A DNA stretch of 64,000 nucleotides, from positions 13,370,978 to 13,434,977 of the forward strand of contig OZ024788.1 of assembly GCA_964017065.1 (NCBI GenBank), written 5' to 3'. Shown here piece by piece: positions 10,738-19,959 of the stretch (its first letter is position 1; every line of letters starts with the position of its first letter). The DNA is from Haliclona indistincta. Lineage: Eukaryota > Porifera > Demospongiae > Haplosclerida > Chalinidae. The notes below the pieces were generated by a model. That model was given only the letters and a program-made list of their open reading frames with translations. It searched no databases and was not told the DNA's origin. The position numbers were made by a program, and so were the translations under genes.

Positions 10738-10946
10738 TGTCACAGGTTTGATCAGGAGAAAGTCACAGGTGTGGTCAGGAGAAATCAAGTCATAGGTGTG
10801 GTCAGGTGAAAAGTCGCAGGTGTGGTCAGGAGAAAGTCACAGGTGTGGTCAGGAGAAAGTCACAGGTGTGGTCAGGAGAAAGTCACAGGTGAGGTCAGGA
10901 GAAAGTTACAGGTGTGGTCTGGAGAAAGTTACAGGTATGGTCAATC
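10738..10946. repeat. 22-bp minisatellite, ~9 copies
   Basis: Units of the type AGTCACAGGTGTGGTCAGGA plus GA repeat about nine times, with length and base variants (for example the copies near 10780 and 10905). It lies just beyond the 3' end of the NLR gene. Confidence 0.9.
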
Positions 10947-11204
10947 ATCTGGACATAAATTATGTGACCTAATTTACGAAAAGGGCTATTTATGCTCCTG
11001 AAATTTTTGAGTGCATGCCTGCAAGTAATCAAATAGCTGCTACTCAATCAAACATATTTGAAAGTTTCTATTTATTATACTTGATTATTCTGCTTGCTGT
11101 ATAAATAATTTCAAAGTCACTGTTCTTCATTTATCCGAGAAACAGCCACTTGATTACAGGCATGTGTTCAACATTTTCAGGAGCATAAATACCCCTTTTT
11201 GCGG

Positions 11205-14200
11205 TCACATAATAATAGAAATTGAAGGTAGATCACTGTTTTGTCTTGCAATTCTGAAATCTTGAACAAGCCGATCAGGCAACCGAGACAAGTGCAGAAC
11301 TTTTAAAGAGGTGTTAAATTTGAGTGAGTCAAGAATGCAAGAAAGTCCTACACCGCTGATAATAGGGAAACACATATGAAGAGTGTGTAGACTACGATTG
11401 CACCTCATTGCTTGAGCAATACACTCAGCATCATCAACCGTGATCACCATATCATTAATTCTCAACTCACGTAGAGTGGTGTTTTGTTGAAGTCCTTGAA
11501 AAATATTTGAAATAATGGTCCAATTGTCAAACCTACTGGAGTTATTATTTGACAGATCGAGTTGTGTAAGTGTCTTGTTTACTTTAAGCATTTTAGTGAG
11601 TGACTTAAAACATTTCAATGGATCTTCAGTGTTCATACCAATTTCGGCTAAATTTAAGCTGACCAGACTGGTATTGTGTTTAAGACCTTTGAAAATGCAA
11701 CAAGCTGAGAATAATTTATTCATTGAAAGATCAAGATGTGTAAGTGACCTGTTTACTCGAAGCATGGTAGTGAGTGATTTAGCAGTATCTGGATTGGTAG
11801 CTGTTAGATCTGTATCGCTTAGATTCAAGCTGACCAAAGAAACATTTTGATGAAGGCTTTCAAAGATGCAGCGAGCTTCTGATTCTGAGAAACTCATGCT
11901 ATATGAAAGATCAAGATAAGTAAGTGACTTGTTCACTTGTAGCATTTGAGCTATTGATCTAACTCTATCTGGATCATCAATCATATAATCACCACTTATA
12001 GACAAGTGAGTTAGAGTAGTATTGAACTGAAGACCATTAAAAATACAGCTGGCTCCTCTTCGTGAGAATGCACCACTATTTGAAAAATCGAGATGAGTAA
12101 GTGACTTGTTTTCTTGCAGCATAGAAGTGAGAGACTTGGCAGTATCTGGATTACTAACATCTATACACGAGTTACGTAGAATCAAGTGAGTAAGAGTAGT
12201 ATTGAACTGAAGACCAGTAAAAATACAGCTGGCTCCTCTTCGCGAGAATTCATCATTATCCGAAAAATCGAGATGAGTAAGTGACTTGTTTTCTTGCAGC
12301 ATAGCAGTGAGGGACCTGGCAATATCTGGATTACTAACATCTATACCCGAGTTACGTAGAATCAAGTGAGTAAGAGTGGAGTTGTGTTGAAGACCTTCAA
12401 ATATACAACAATGAGCTGCTGAATTAAGAAAGCAGTTATATGAAAGATCAAGGTATTTTAATGATTTGTTTACTCGGAGCATTTCAAAGTGAACAGAACC
12501 ATTTTGTGTTCTTAAGTCATTATGAACTAGACAAAGCTTAGAAAGAGTGTTGCTTTTCTGAAGTGCTTCTGGTACAATCTTCAACAATAATTGATTTCGA
12601 ATGAATTTATTGTGTGAAAAAAATTCACTGATAGCTGCTGATATGTCTAGATGAGCGGCTATTACTTCAGCTTCTTGCTTAGCAAAACATTCTTCTTCTG
12701 GATTCAATAGCCCAAGGAAGTTATCATTATCATTTTCCAGCTTAAATACTATAGCTTTCTTGACAAAGCACAACTTTGATCCTCTGCAGGATGAGCAGCA
12801 TACTTAGAAATTTCACTTAGCAGAAGCTTCAGGTAATACAGGCTAGCATCAGTATACATACGTCGAATTAGAAGCTGCACAGGAAGCAAGTCAGCAGTCG
12901 ATGTAGACAATAGTGAGGTTACAAAGTAACCAATTGCCAAGTAATCTGACGGATCATGGATGTGTGCAAAGTTTAATTCTATGGCATATCGAAATTTAGG
13001 ATCAACTAGAAGGCATAAAGATGGTTCGTGTGCTTCAAAGAAACAATGCAGCAAAGGCAAAAGCTCCTTAAGGTTTGACTTTCTATGCTGATAAGAAACG
13101 ATGAATTCTTGTATTTCTGGATTGATCAGTTTTGTGAAACCACTATAATAATCAATAACAGCTTGAAGACGAGAACTTGTAAACAAGCTTTTAAATGCAT
13201 TGACCTGCTCACAGGTAGGCATCTGTGAAATATATTTGGCAGCAAGAAGCTCTTGCACAGACAGATGAAGAAAGTTAAAAGAACAAGATTTGCTGGTCAG
13301 AGTAAGTCCCTCAACAGCCTGGAGGAGTCCGAGATCATTAAATTTTGATAGATTTGACTTTTGCAAGTCTTTTGAATGAAATACCACATCGTCATTCATG
13401 ATTCCTTTGTATGCCAGTAAGCAATGGTCATTAAAATTAGCCTTAAGATAATCAGGAAGGTCGTCTAGTGAAGCTATATCAGGAAAACTTCTCGTGTCGC
13501 ATTTATGTGTTTCATGTTCTCGGACTATGCAGCAGAGTACAAGAGAACAAAACAGCTCATGACGGGTGGGAGGAAGAGCTCCCATTGTCAAAAATATGTG
13601 CACTAGTATTACTGCATGTAGAGGTATATAGCAGTAACCTTCTATAACTGGATGCTTATTAAGATGCTGGATAAGTGGCTGAATGTGACTGCTGTTTCCA
13701 TCCAAAGCTTTCTCAATGTACTCACGAATCTGGTGTCGAGTGAATCCTAAGATTTCCACTCGTCGGTCAGCTATCTGGAGTAGGTTTCCAGAAGCAACAG
13801 GTCGAGAAGTGATAAGAACAGTACTTCGGTGAAGAGAGAGCCTGTGTGGCTGTCGAATTATTGCTGAGACAAGCGATTTATTCGTCAGACTAGAGGGAAA
13901 CTCATCCCATCCATCAAAAATAAACAAAACATTGTTTCCATCTGTAGCTTTTAGTTGAGACGCAATGCTTTGAGACATTTCTATATAACGAGCTGGTAGA
14001 ATATCAGCCAAGGTGCAGGCATTCTGAACGGCTTCATCTCGTAAATAAACCAGAACTACTATATCGAATCTCTCTAACCAGGAAGCATCTTGCGCCCATT
14101 CATGGCAGATATGGAGAGCAAGTGTGCTCTTCCCCGCTCCTGGGGCTCCTTCAATAAGAAATACCCTAGGTGGTGGCGGTGGTGGTGGTAGCACAACTAG

Positions 14201-15802
14201 AGGCTGACACGGTCGCGGAAAGAGGCTACGAAGATCAATAGATATCTTATTACGGAGGATTGTTTCAATCTTTCCTTGCTGTGCTAGTCTGATCATTTCC
14301 ACTTCTGGATCTCCACGTCTTATCCCTATCCCTCCAATCATTGCTAGTTGTACGAACTCACATCTTGGGAGGTGGCTCCAATGTTGGGAGGTGTGGCTTT
14401 GGGACATAAATGTGTACAGATCTCTGAGATAGCCTGCATAAGAGGTGAGTGGATCACTTCGAGGCAGGCTAGGTGAAGAATCTGAGGAAAATAGATGATA
14501 AGAGAGATTACCACCAGCAAAAAAGCTAGACCTTTGCCCAAAATTAATGCTGCATCATCTTCAATAAAGTAAATTAGTTTTATGAAACATAGCGGCTACA
14601 CATACGACAAATAATTAAAATTTATTGTAAATACAAATTTAAAAGGAGGATGACAATGAGAAATTATATAGTCCGTGAAATTTACATGGTAGATTAGTTT
14701 TGTGAATTTCGCAAATGCATTTTGATTATGCCATCCATCACCGTTGTATAGGGCAATGCCCAAATTAACTGCTATTCAAATCAGTTGTTTAAGGGTGCTC
14801 GGTCATTATTAATATTCAACAGGCGGTCAGTACTTGTGAATATCATTATGCGGTTGTGAATATCGGCACGTGGTTGTGAATATCATTTCGCGCTTTGTAG
14901 TATGCTGTACTTCGTGTACATGCTGGGAAAGCACAAAACAGTATAAAACTCGGGCATGAAGCGTTGGACTACGCTTATACAGTGCAAAGATGGTAAGCTA
15001 CACGTGGCCAACACTGTAACGGAGAGTTTTTTCGAATTGCATATTCAACAGCCAAGATAAGTTACGTAAGTACTGTTTGTCGCTGCTTTACTGCCAAAAG
15101 CTCTCCGTTACTGGATTCCTCGTGTCAAGATAACCACAGAAACGTGGTTTCAGCAACCTGGCATGCTCCGCTAAAAAGTCTTTCAGACAAATAGGCGTGG
15201 TTTTGTCGCGCCTCTGGCTGTCCTTCCCGGTAAGCTGTCTCGCTAAAACTTGGTATACAAGCAGTACTTCCAGTCGTGTTGTTATGCAGCTAGCGATGCG
15301 TTCGTAGCTGCTTTACATTTGGAAATCTGGCCCATAGCAACAGCGCTGACCGAGCACCCTTAAGTAGACAGAAACTCAAAACAAGCTTTTGTGCATGCTC
15401 TGATAATGGATAAACAGTTTGAGCCACACTCTACAAAAATTTACCTTCATCTTCGTCTGAAGAACTGTTAGTTGAATTTGAATGCTTTGTCAGAAGATGT
15501 ATGATTTTCTCTTCGAGATCACAAAAGCTACAGTCACTGAAGGCTTGACACAGTCTCTTATACGTAGCCTTTGCTCCTTTCTTTTGCTTCCATTTTCTTA
15601 ACATCGCCATCTTCCTAGCCGGTACAGAATGTGTTGATTCTAGTATAGCAATCTCCTCAGCTTCTGTTAGTCCCAGGAACGGAGAGATCGCTCGCCAGTC
15701 TGTGATCCAAGTAGCTATTTTAGCTAAATTTTCTTCATTACACGGTTGTTTCCAGCAAGCTGGATAAGGTTGCTGATCGTTACTCTCTGCCAAGACTGCC
15801 AT
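11205..15802 (-). CDS. NLR-type innate immune receptor: Death-NACHT-LRR
   Basis: Exon 1 (15802-15445) starts at an ATG and encodes a Death-fold domain (blocks ITDWRAISPFLGLTEAEEIA and KGAKATYKRLCQAF), a protein-protein adaptor module. It ends at GAAG|GTAAAT. Exon 2 joins in phase at 14433 after TTATGCAG and encodes a NACHT NTPase with Walker A GAPGAGKSTLAL near 14130 and Walker B LFIFDGWDEFP near 13910. The sensor-like LITSRPVASGNL is near 13790. LRRs of ribonuclease-inhibitor type follow (12640-11205), with repeated LxxLxLxxN blocks. NACHT and LRR frames differ at about 12800: a 20-bp GT...AG segment (12803-12784) would restore the frame if removed, otherwise the gene carries a frameshift. 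Such tripartite NLRs are known from sponges as cytosolic pattern sensors. The intron 15444-14434 holds a piggyBac-like MITE. Confidence 0.85.
12011..12380 (-). repeat. 180-bp duplicated LRR pair within the NLR gene
   Basis: Two consecutive ~180-bp segments are nearly identical; for example GTTACGTAGAATCAAGTGAG occurs near 12170 and again near 12350. Each encodes two LRRs (60 residues), including SLTHLDFSxN and TLTHLILRNS. This indicates recent expansion by unequal crossover within the LRR array. Confidence 0.9.
14793..15359. mobile_element. piggyBac-like MITE, copy A (in NLR intron)
   Basis: The element begins GGGTGCTCGGTCA and ends TGACCGAGCACCC. It is flanked by TTAA on both sides (14789-14792 and 15360-15363), the target site used by piggyBac transposases. 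It is 567 bp long with no transposase frame. Copy B at 18990-19580 is its reverse complement. It sits in the intron between the Death and NACHT exons. Confidence 0.88.
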
Positions 15803-16240
15803 GACGTTAGAGTGTTTACATAATTATAGACAATCATGTGACTGGGCGTGGCACTCATTTTAAGCGTGGGTGTTGAATAGTCAAGTGGGTGGGGCTGACT
15901 CTTCCGCAGTACTCACAGAAACCGCTACAGCACTTTGAAGAGATCTTGCAACGCCACAGTCAAAGCTGAAGTAATACGTTGACCAATCAAACACGGCTGG
16001 TCACGTCCGGGCCTGCACCAGCCCGTGTTTGATACATGTAGGTCAAAGCATAGGGTCAAAGAGATCAGTTTTGAATTCAATAACTGTATACGTCGGCAAG
16101 ATGTTCATCCGAGCACCGCTGGTTCCGCTGCTGTGTTTCATTTCGTGAAGGACTTCGAGTTTGGGTGGAGCTCGTATAACACAGTAAATACCGGCGGCCA
16201 CCCTTGCACTGGCTAGTTGTGCACATGATAATGCATGCAA
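15803..16240. other. NLR upstream region with a ~70-bp hairpin
   Basis: This is probably the NLR promoter side. At 15978-16048 TTGACC and an inner AATCAAACACGGCTGGT pair with ACCAGCCCGTGTTTGAT and GGTCAA further right. Short frames at 16025-16274 overlap in several phases and are not supported. Confidence 0.4.
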
Positions 16241-16279
16241 TTTGAATGGTTTTTGAAAACAACTGCAGCTGCACTCACA

Positions 16280-16500
16280 TGATGAAAGCAGTCATGCAGA
16301 GCTTGATCACGTACTCTACCATCTTCATCAGAGAGACACTCAAATGTCCTATCCCACAGCTGAGGGATGTCAGCTCTAACGTACATGACAAGGACAGAGG
16401 TCCCTCAGAGCCTTCCTCCTCTTGTGAGGGTTAGGATTATGAGTCCTCTCAATATGCTCCAGCACACTCTCATCACACATACTGCACTACAGCATAACAC
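16280..16500 (-). pseudogene. HEAT-repeat protein fragment, decayed (copy 3)
   Basis: This is homologous to 300-520 and reads EHIERTHNPNPHKRRKALRD on the minus strand. It keeps AAG where copy 1 has TAG, but a 4-bp insertion near 16382 shifts the frame and gives a stop. The two copies therefore decayed independently. Confidence 0.5.
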
Positions 16501-16869
16501 TAGCTAGAGAACAAGAACACTGCTTCCCTCATCTACTATAACACACTAGTCAACAAGCACTGACTAGCTCTTTATATAGCTACTCACAAACCATTGAGTA
16601 TTGATTGTGCAATGATACTATATTGAGTATTCATTGCGCAATCATCAGGTATGTTAATCTGTTGTCAAGGTGATGATGAAAAATGCACTTGTACACTATG
16701 AATAAATTATGATTGTACACACACACACAATGCTAGCTCGTTGAGAGTAGCACATAATAATTCTATCAAAAGAAGGAATATATGTAAACTGTTTGCAATT
16801 GCGAGTCGTTTTGGTTGTTCTGTTGATATTGTTGAATATGATAATACACACTGTGCGTGTGTGATTAGA

Positions 16870-17115
16870 GCATTGTTTTAGTAATGTACTTGTCAAACTT
16901 TCTTTAGCTGATTGCAATGCATGAGCAACACTTTGCTCAGAGAAACTACCTACACCATCATCGACCTAGAGAGAAGGAGAGAGGGAGGGGCGGAGGGAGA
17001 TAAGGGGAGGGAAGGATTCAGTGAGGGAGGAATGGAGAGTTCGCTATAAGCTAGCTAGAGCACTTGTCTTTCCATGACTGGATCAGTCTCCAATATGATC
17101 GTACAGAGATGCAAT
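16870..17115 (-). pseudogene. COPZ1: Coatomer zeta 3' fragment (copy 3)
   Basis: The last exon (about 16971-16880) is recognisable as [20 protein letters not shown] on the minus strand. The normal stop is lost, so the frame runs on (LLKQCSNH). A relic of the preceding exon (GATCAGTCTCCAATATGATC on the plus strand) is at 17082-17101. The first six exons are absent. Flanking sequence down to the (CA)n remnant matches the other two COPZ blocks. Confidence 0.75.
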
Positions 17116-17478
17116 CATGACCACACCCAATCTGGACAATGAAGATAGACAAGTGACGTTGCATTATAGCTTGTGTTAGAGTTTCCTCACTTATTCTAGG
17201 TTAGCCGAGGCAGCCATACAGCAGCTGTAGACCTGGACCAGTAGACCAGCTATATAGTTAGATATAACACATTAGCTGAACAGGTCAGACCAAACCAGCT
17301 CTGCCTGAAAGAAGAATCAATTGATTTTTTTTCACTCACCTGGAAGAATCTTCAATGTTGAGCAATGGTCTCCGATATGCATCCAGATTGACTACTGTAT
17401 CATCTACATTCTCCTCCACTTTCAATTATTAATACAATACTTAGTCTATTAGAAGTTCTAATTAGATCTCCATTTTCA
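17116..17478. other. Unassigned; possible minus-strand exon at 17418-17342
   Basis: Most of this stretch shows nothing. At 17418-17342 the minus strand reads VEENVDDTVVNLDAYRRPLL and ends in CCAG|GTGAGT, a good splice donor. It may be an exon of a gene including the minus-strand frame at 17694-17479 (QAQNRLIERIQRQYLKLKDK), but no family was recognised. Confidence 0.3.
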
Positions 17479-17694
17479 TCATGAAACTGAAACCTTCTGA
17501 TTAAGGCCAGCAATACAATCATGTATAATCTTGATTAAATCTATAACTAACCATTTGAGCTTGTTCTCTCCTTTGTCTTTCAACTTGAGATATTGCCTTT
17601 GAATACGCTCAATCAATCTATTTTGCGCTTGCTCTTGAATACCCTCATGCCTCAGATCGGATGGTACATCCCAAAAATTAATTATGAGTGGCAC
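17479..17694 (-). CDS. Short unrecognised frame or exon
   Basis: About 70 codons, rich in Lys, Gln and Ile, read as a probable amphipathic helix (GIQEQAQNRLIERIQRQYLK). There is no ATG start: the first codon of the open stretch is GTG, with a stop upstream. It is more likely an internal exon or chance than a complete gene. It lies 120 bp downstream of the unrecognised 304-codon ORF on the same strand. Confidence 0.25.
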   Translation of the reverse strand: MPLIINFWDVPSDLRHEGIQEQAQNRLIERIQRQYLKLKDKGENKLKWLVIDLIKIIHDCIAGLNQKVSVS

Positions 17695-17816
17695 AATTTA
17701 TAATTCCACCTCTAAATGGTCTCCCCTTTGCTGATTATGCAATGTATTTGACAGCATTTTGTCTTAACATGATTAAAACTAATAATAATATACATTTACA
17801 ATCTTATTTATGACAC

Positions 17817-18728
17817 CTAATCAGTTTTAAACATAATCATTGGTCTCTTTGGCAACGGTGGTTTAAAGCACATTGCTCCACAAATTTTCTTTGCTTGTAT
17901 TTCTTTTATTCCCTTTTGTGTAAAATACATGGTTGTATTATTCATAGACCTCCTTGGATCAAACATAAACAATGACATCATTGTCATTGGTCCAAAAATA
18001 AACACACTGAAATAGCCGTCAAAATTGTCATATACCATCCTTATCAACGGTTTCCATCCACGTACATTGTTAGGTTTCAACATGTAAGTACCGTTAAAAT
18101 TATGAAATGGTGAATATCGTTTTTCATCGATTTGATCACGCATACAGCCATGGTATAATTCTTCAATTAATTCAAAATTAACATCTAGAGGTTCGTCATC
18201 CATTGCAAATTTAGTTTCACTTTTCTTGAAATACATTTTACAATTGTTAAAAACCATAGGATAACGGTCAACCAACTCATAAATATCGTCCATTTTTTCA
18301 TTCATTAAGATATGCAAACCAGATTCACACAACCTAGGAACTTTATTCACAACGTCTGCCACCGTCAAATTGCATCTTGCGGTAGGTGTAAAAACAAAAA
18401 ATGGATCACGTGTTTTTAATATCCCACTAGACAATTTTTTATCAGATTCATATACCTCTGTGGGTTTAAAACCAACTCCCTTCCTATGAATAGAAAAGTT
18501 GTTAACTATATTTGTTGCTGCTCGCTGTTCAATCAACATTAGTTTTTCTTTATTCAACGTTATTCCCGTATCGTCACGAGGATAAACAACTACTTTGCCA
18601 TAATGAGGCTGTAAAGTTTCACCAGCAACAAAAATATTGTCAACTATAGGGCCATCATATACACTTTCACCGGTCAAAGCAATTGCTTCAGGTAAGCCAC
18701 ACCCAGTTTTTGCTTGAAAAGTTGACAT
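17817..18728 (-). CDS. Unrecognised intronless ORF, ~303 residues
   Basis: The first ATG of the open frame is at 18728, and the frame runs uninterrupted to TGA at 17817. The protein is soluble, with no signal peptide or membrane helix visible. It carries blocks such as GPIVDNIFVAGETLQPHYGK, RDPFFVFTPTARCNLTVADV and MTMMSLFMFDPRRSMNNTTM. I do not recognise the family. An uninterrupted 0.9-kb AT-rich frame is unlike the intron-rich neighbours. It lies between MITEs and COPZ debris, only 260 bp from a piggyBac-like element. A gene from a mobile or viral source, or a retrocopy, is possible but unproven. Confidence 0.5.
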   Translation of the reverse strand: MSTFQAKTGCGLPEAIALTGESVYDGPIVDNIFVAGETLQPHYGKVVVYPRDDTGITLNKEKLMLIEQRAATNIVNNFSIHRKGVGFKPTEVYESDKKLSSGILKTRDPFFVFTPTARCNLTVADVVNKVPRLCESGLHILMNEKMDDIYELVDRYPMVFNNCKMYFKKSETKFAMDDEPLDVNFELIEELYHGCMRDQIDEKRYSPFHNFNGTYMLKPNNVRGWKPLIRMVYDNFDGYFSVFIFGPMTMMSLFMFDPRRSMNNTTMYFTQKGIKEIQAKKICGAMCFKPPLPKRPMIMFKTD

Positions 18729-18749
18729 GGTTTCCCAACTTTCCTCCAA

Positions 18750-18989
18750 TATAATGTGTAATGTGTGATAGAGCCAAGGGGTAGTTGCTCGTATTAGACG
18801 TTTTCGACGTAGAACTGATAACTCACAGAATTGGAGCTAAATTGGTAACTGATTTTTTATTACAAAGAGAAGAGTATTTATAGTAAAGAGAAGTTTCTAG
18901 AAGAAGAATAATCTAGAATTGTCAAGTAAGGTCTATACATAAAGAGAAAGGAAAGGAATTATCTAGAAGGTTCTATAGTAATCAGTTAA
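18750..18989. other. AG-rich upstream region of the unrecognised ORF
   Basis: The stretch contains purine-rich runs and repeated TCTAGAA motifs (near 18896, 18911 and 18962). A promoter or part of a retroelement long terminal repeat is possible. No feature is certain. Confidence 0.3.
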
Positions 18990-19580
18990 GGGTGCTCAAC
19001 ACTAATTAATATTCATAAGGCGGCGCCGTTGCTATGGGCTAGATTTTCGTGTTATAAAGCTGCTACGAACACATCGCTAGCAGAACAGCACTACCACTGG
19101 AAGTACAGCTTGCATAACAAGTTTCAGCGAGGTAGCTTACGTTGACGGGTCGTCAGAGGCGCGACAAAAACCACGCCTACATGTCTAAAAGACTTTTTTA
19201 CTGTGCGTCCCAGATTGCTGAAACCAAGTTTCTGTGGGTATTTCGACACGAGGAATACAGTAACGGAGAGCTTTTGGCAATACAGCAGCGACTAACAGTA
19301 CTTACGTAACTTATCTTGGCTGTTGAGTACGCAATTCGAAAAAACTCTCCGTTACAGTGTTGGCCACGTGTAGGTGACGATCTTGGGGCGCTGTATAAAC
19401 GTACTCCAGTGCTTCATGCCCGAGTTTTATACTGTTTTGTGCTTTCTCTGCGCGTACACGAAGTACAGCATACTACAAAGGGCGAAATGATATTCACAAC
19501 CGTGTGACGATATTCACAACCGCATAATGATATTCACAAATACTGACCGCCTTATGAATATTAATTAGTGTTGAGCACCC
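18990..19580. mobile_element. piggyBac-like MITE, copy B
   Basis: It is the reverse complement of 14793-15359 and is bounded by TTAA at 18986-18989 and 19581-19584. The ends share a perfect 34-bp inverted repeat beginning GGGTGCTCAACACTAATTAA. The longer inverted repeat than in copy A suggests end homogenisation. It has no coding capacity. Confidence 0.88.
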
Positions 19581-19714
19581 TTAATTTAAAGTTTAAATAG
19601 GGAAAATCCCTGGGGCGGGCTCCTTCTACCACATAATGTTCGACAATTTTAACCACTTTTATAGTAAAAATCATAATTATATTCATAACTAAAATGAAAT
19701 TATTAGTGAAAATG

Positions 19715-19775
19715 AATAACATTAAAACATGGTTTTATAATGTTTTAATGTTATTCATTTTTACTTTTACTTTCA
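19715..19775. repeat. AT-rich hairpin
   Basis: GAATAACATTAAAACAT at about 19724 is followed after ~11 bases by its complement ATGTTTTAATGTTATTC. Similar AT-rich flanks pair less perfectly. It could be a tiny MITE. The remainder of 19585-19960 shows no gene. Confidence 0.6.
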
Positions 19776-19959
19776 ATTTAGTTATAAATATTATAATTAT
19801 GAGGAAAAAAGTGTAAAATTGACCATGTCTACACTTCAAGAAAGAGTACAAATTGGGCTGGCAAAGACTTTTTCCTCTAAATGAATTTTTGACTTTACTT
19901 TAAACCCGTATAAAAAATTGTCTAAATGAACTCAAAGCATGGCATCATTTTTTTGATTT

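Noticed and set aside
11515..11850. Plus-strand frame opposite the LRRs
   Set aside because: It is the antisense shadow of the LRR array, with repeat-derived periodicity and no independent support.
14344..14541. Frame with a possible membrane helix (GKGLAFLLVVISLIIYF)
   Set aside because: It overlaps the NLR exon 2 boundary in another frame. The Death exon splices in phase directly to 14433, so this is intronic or shadow sequence.
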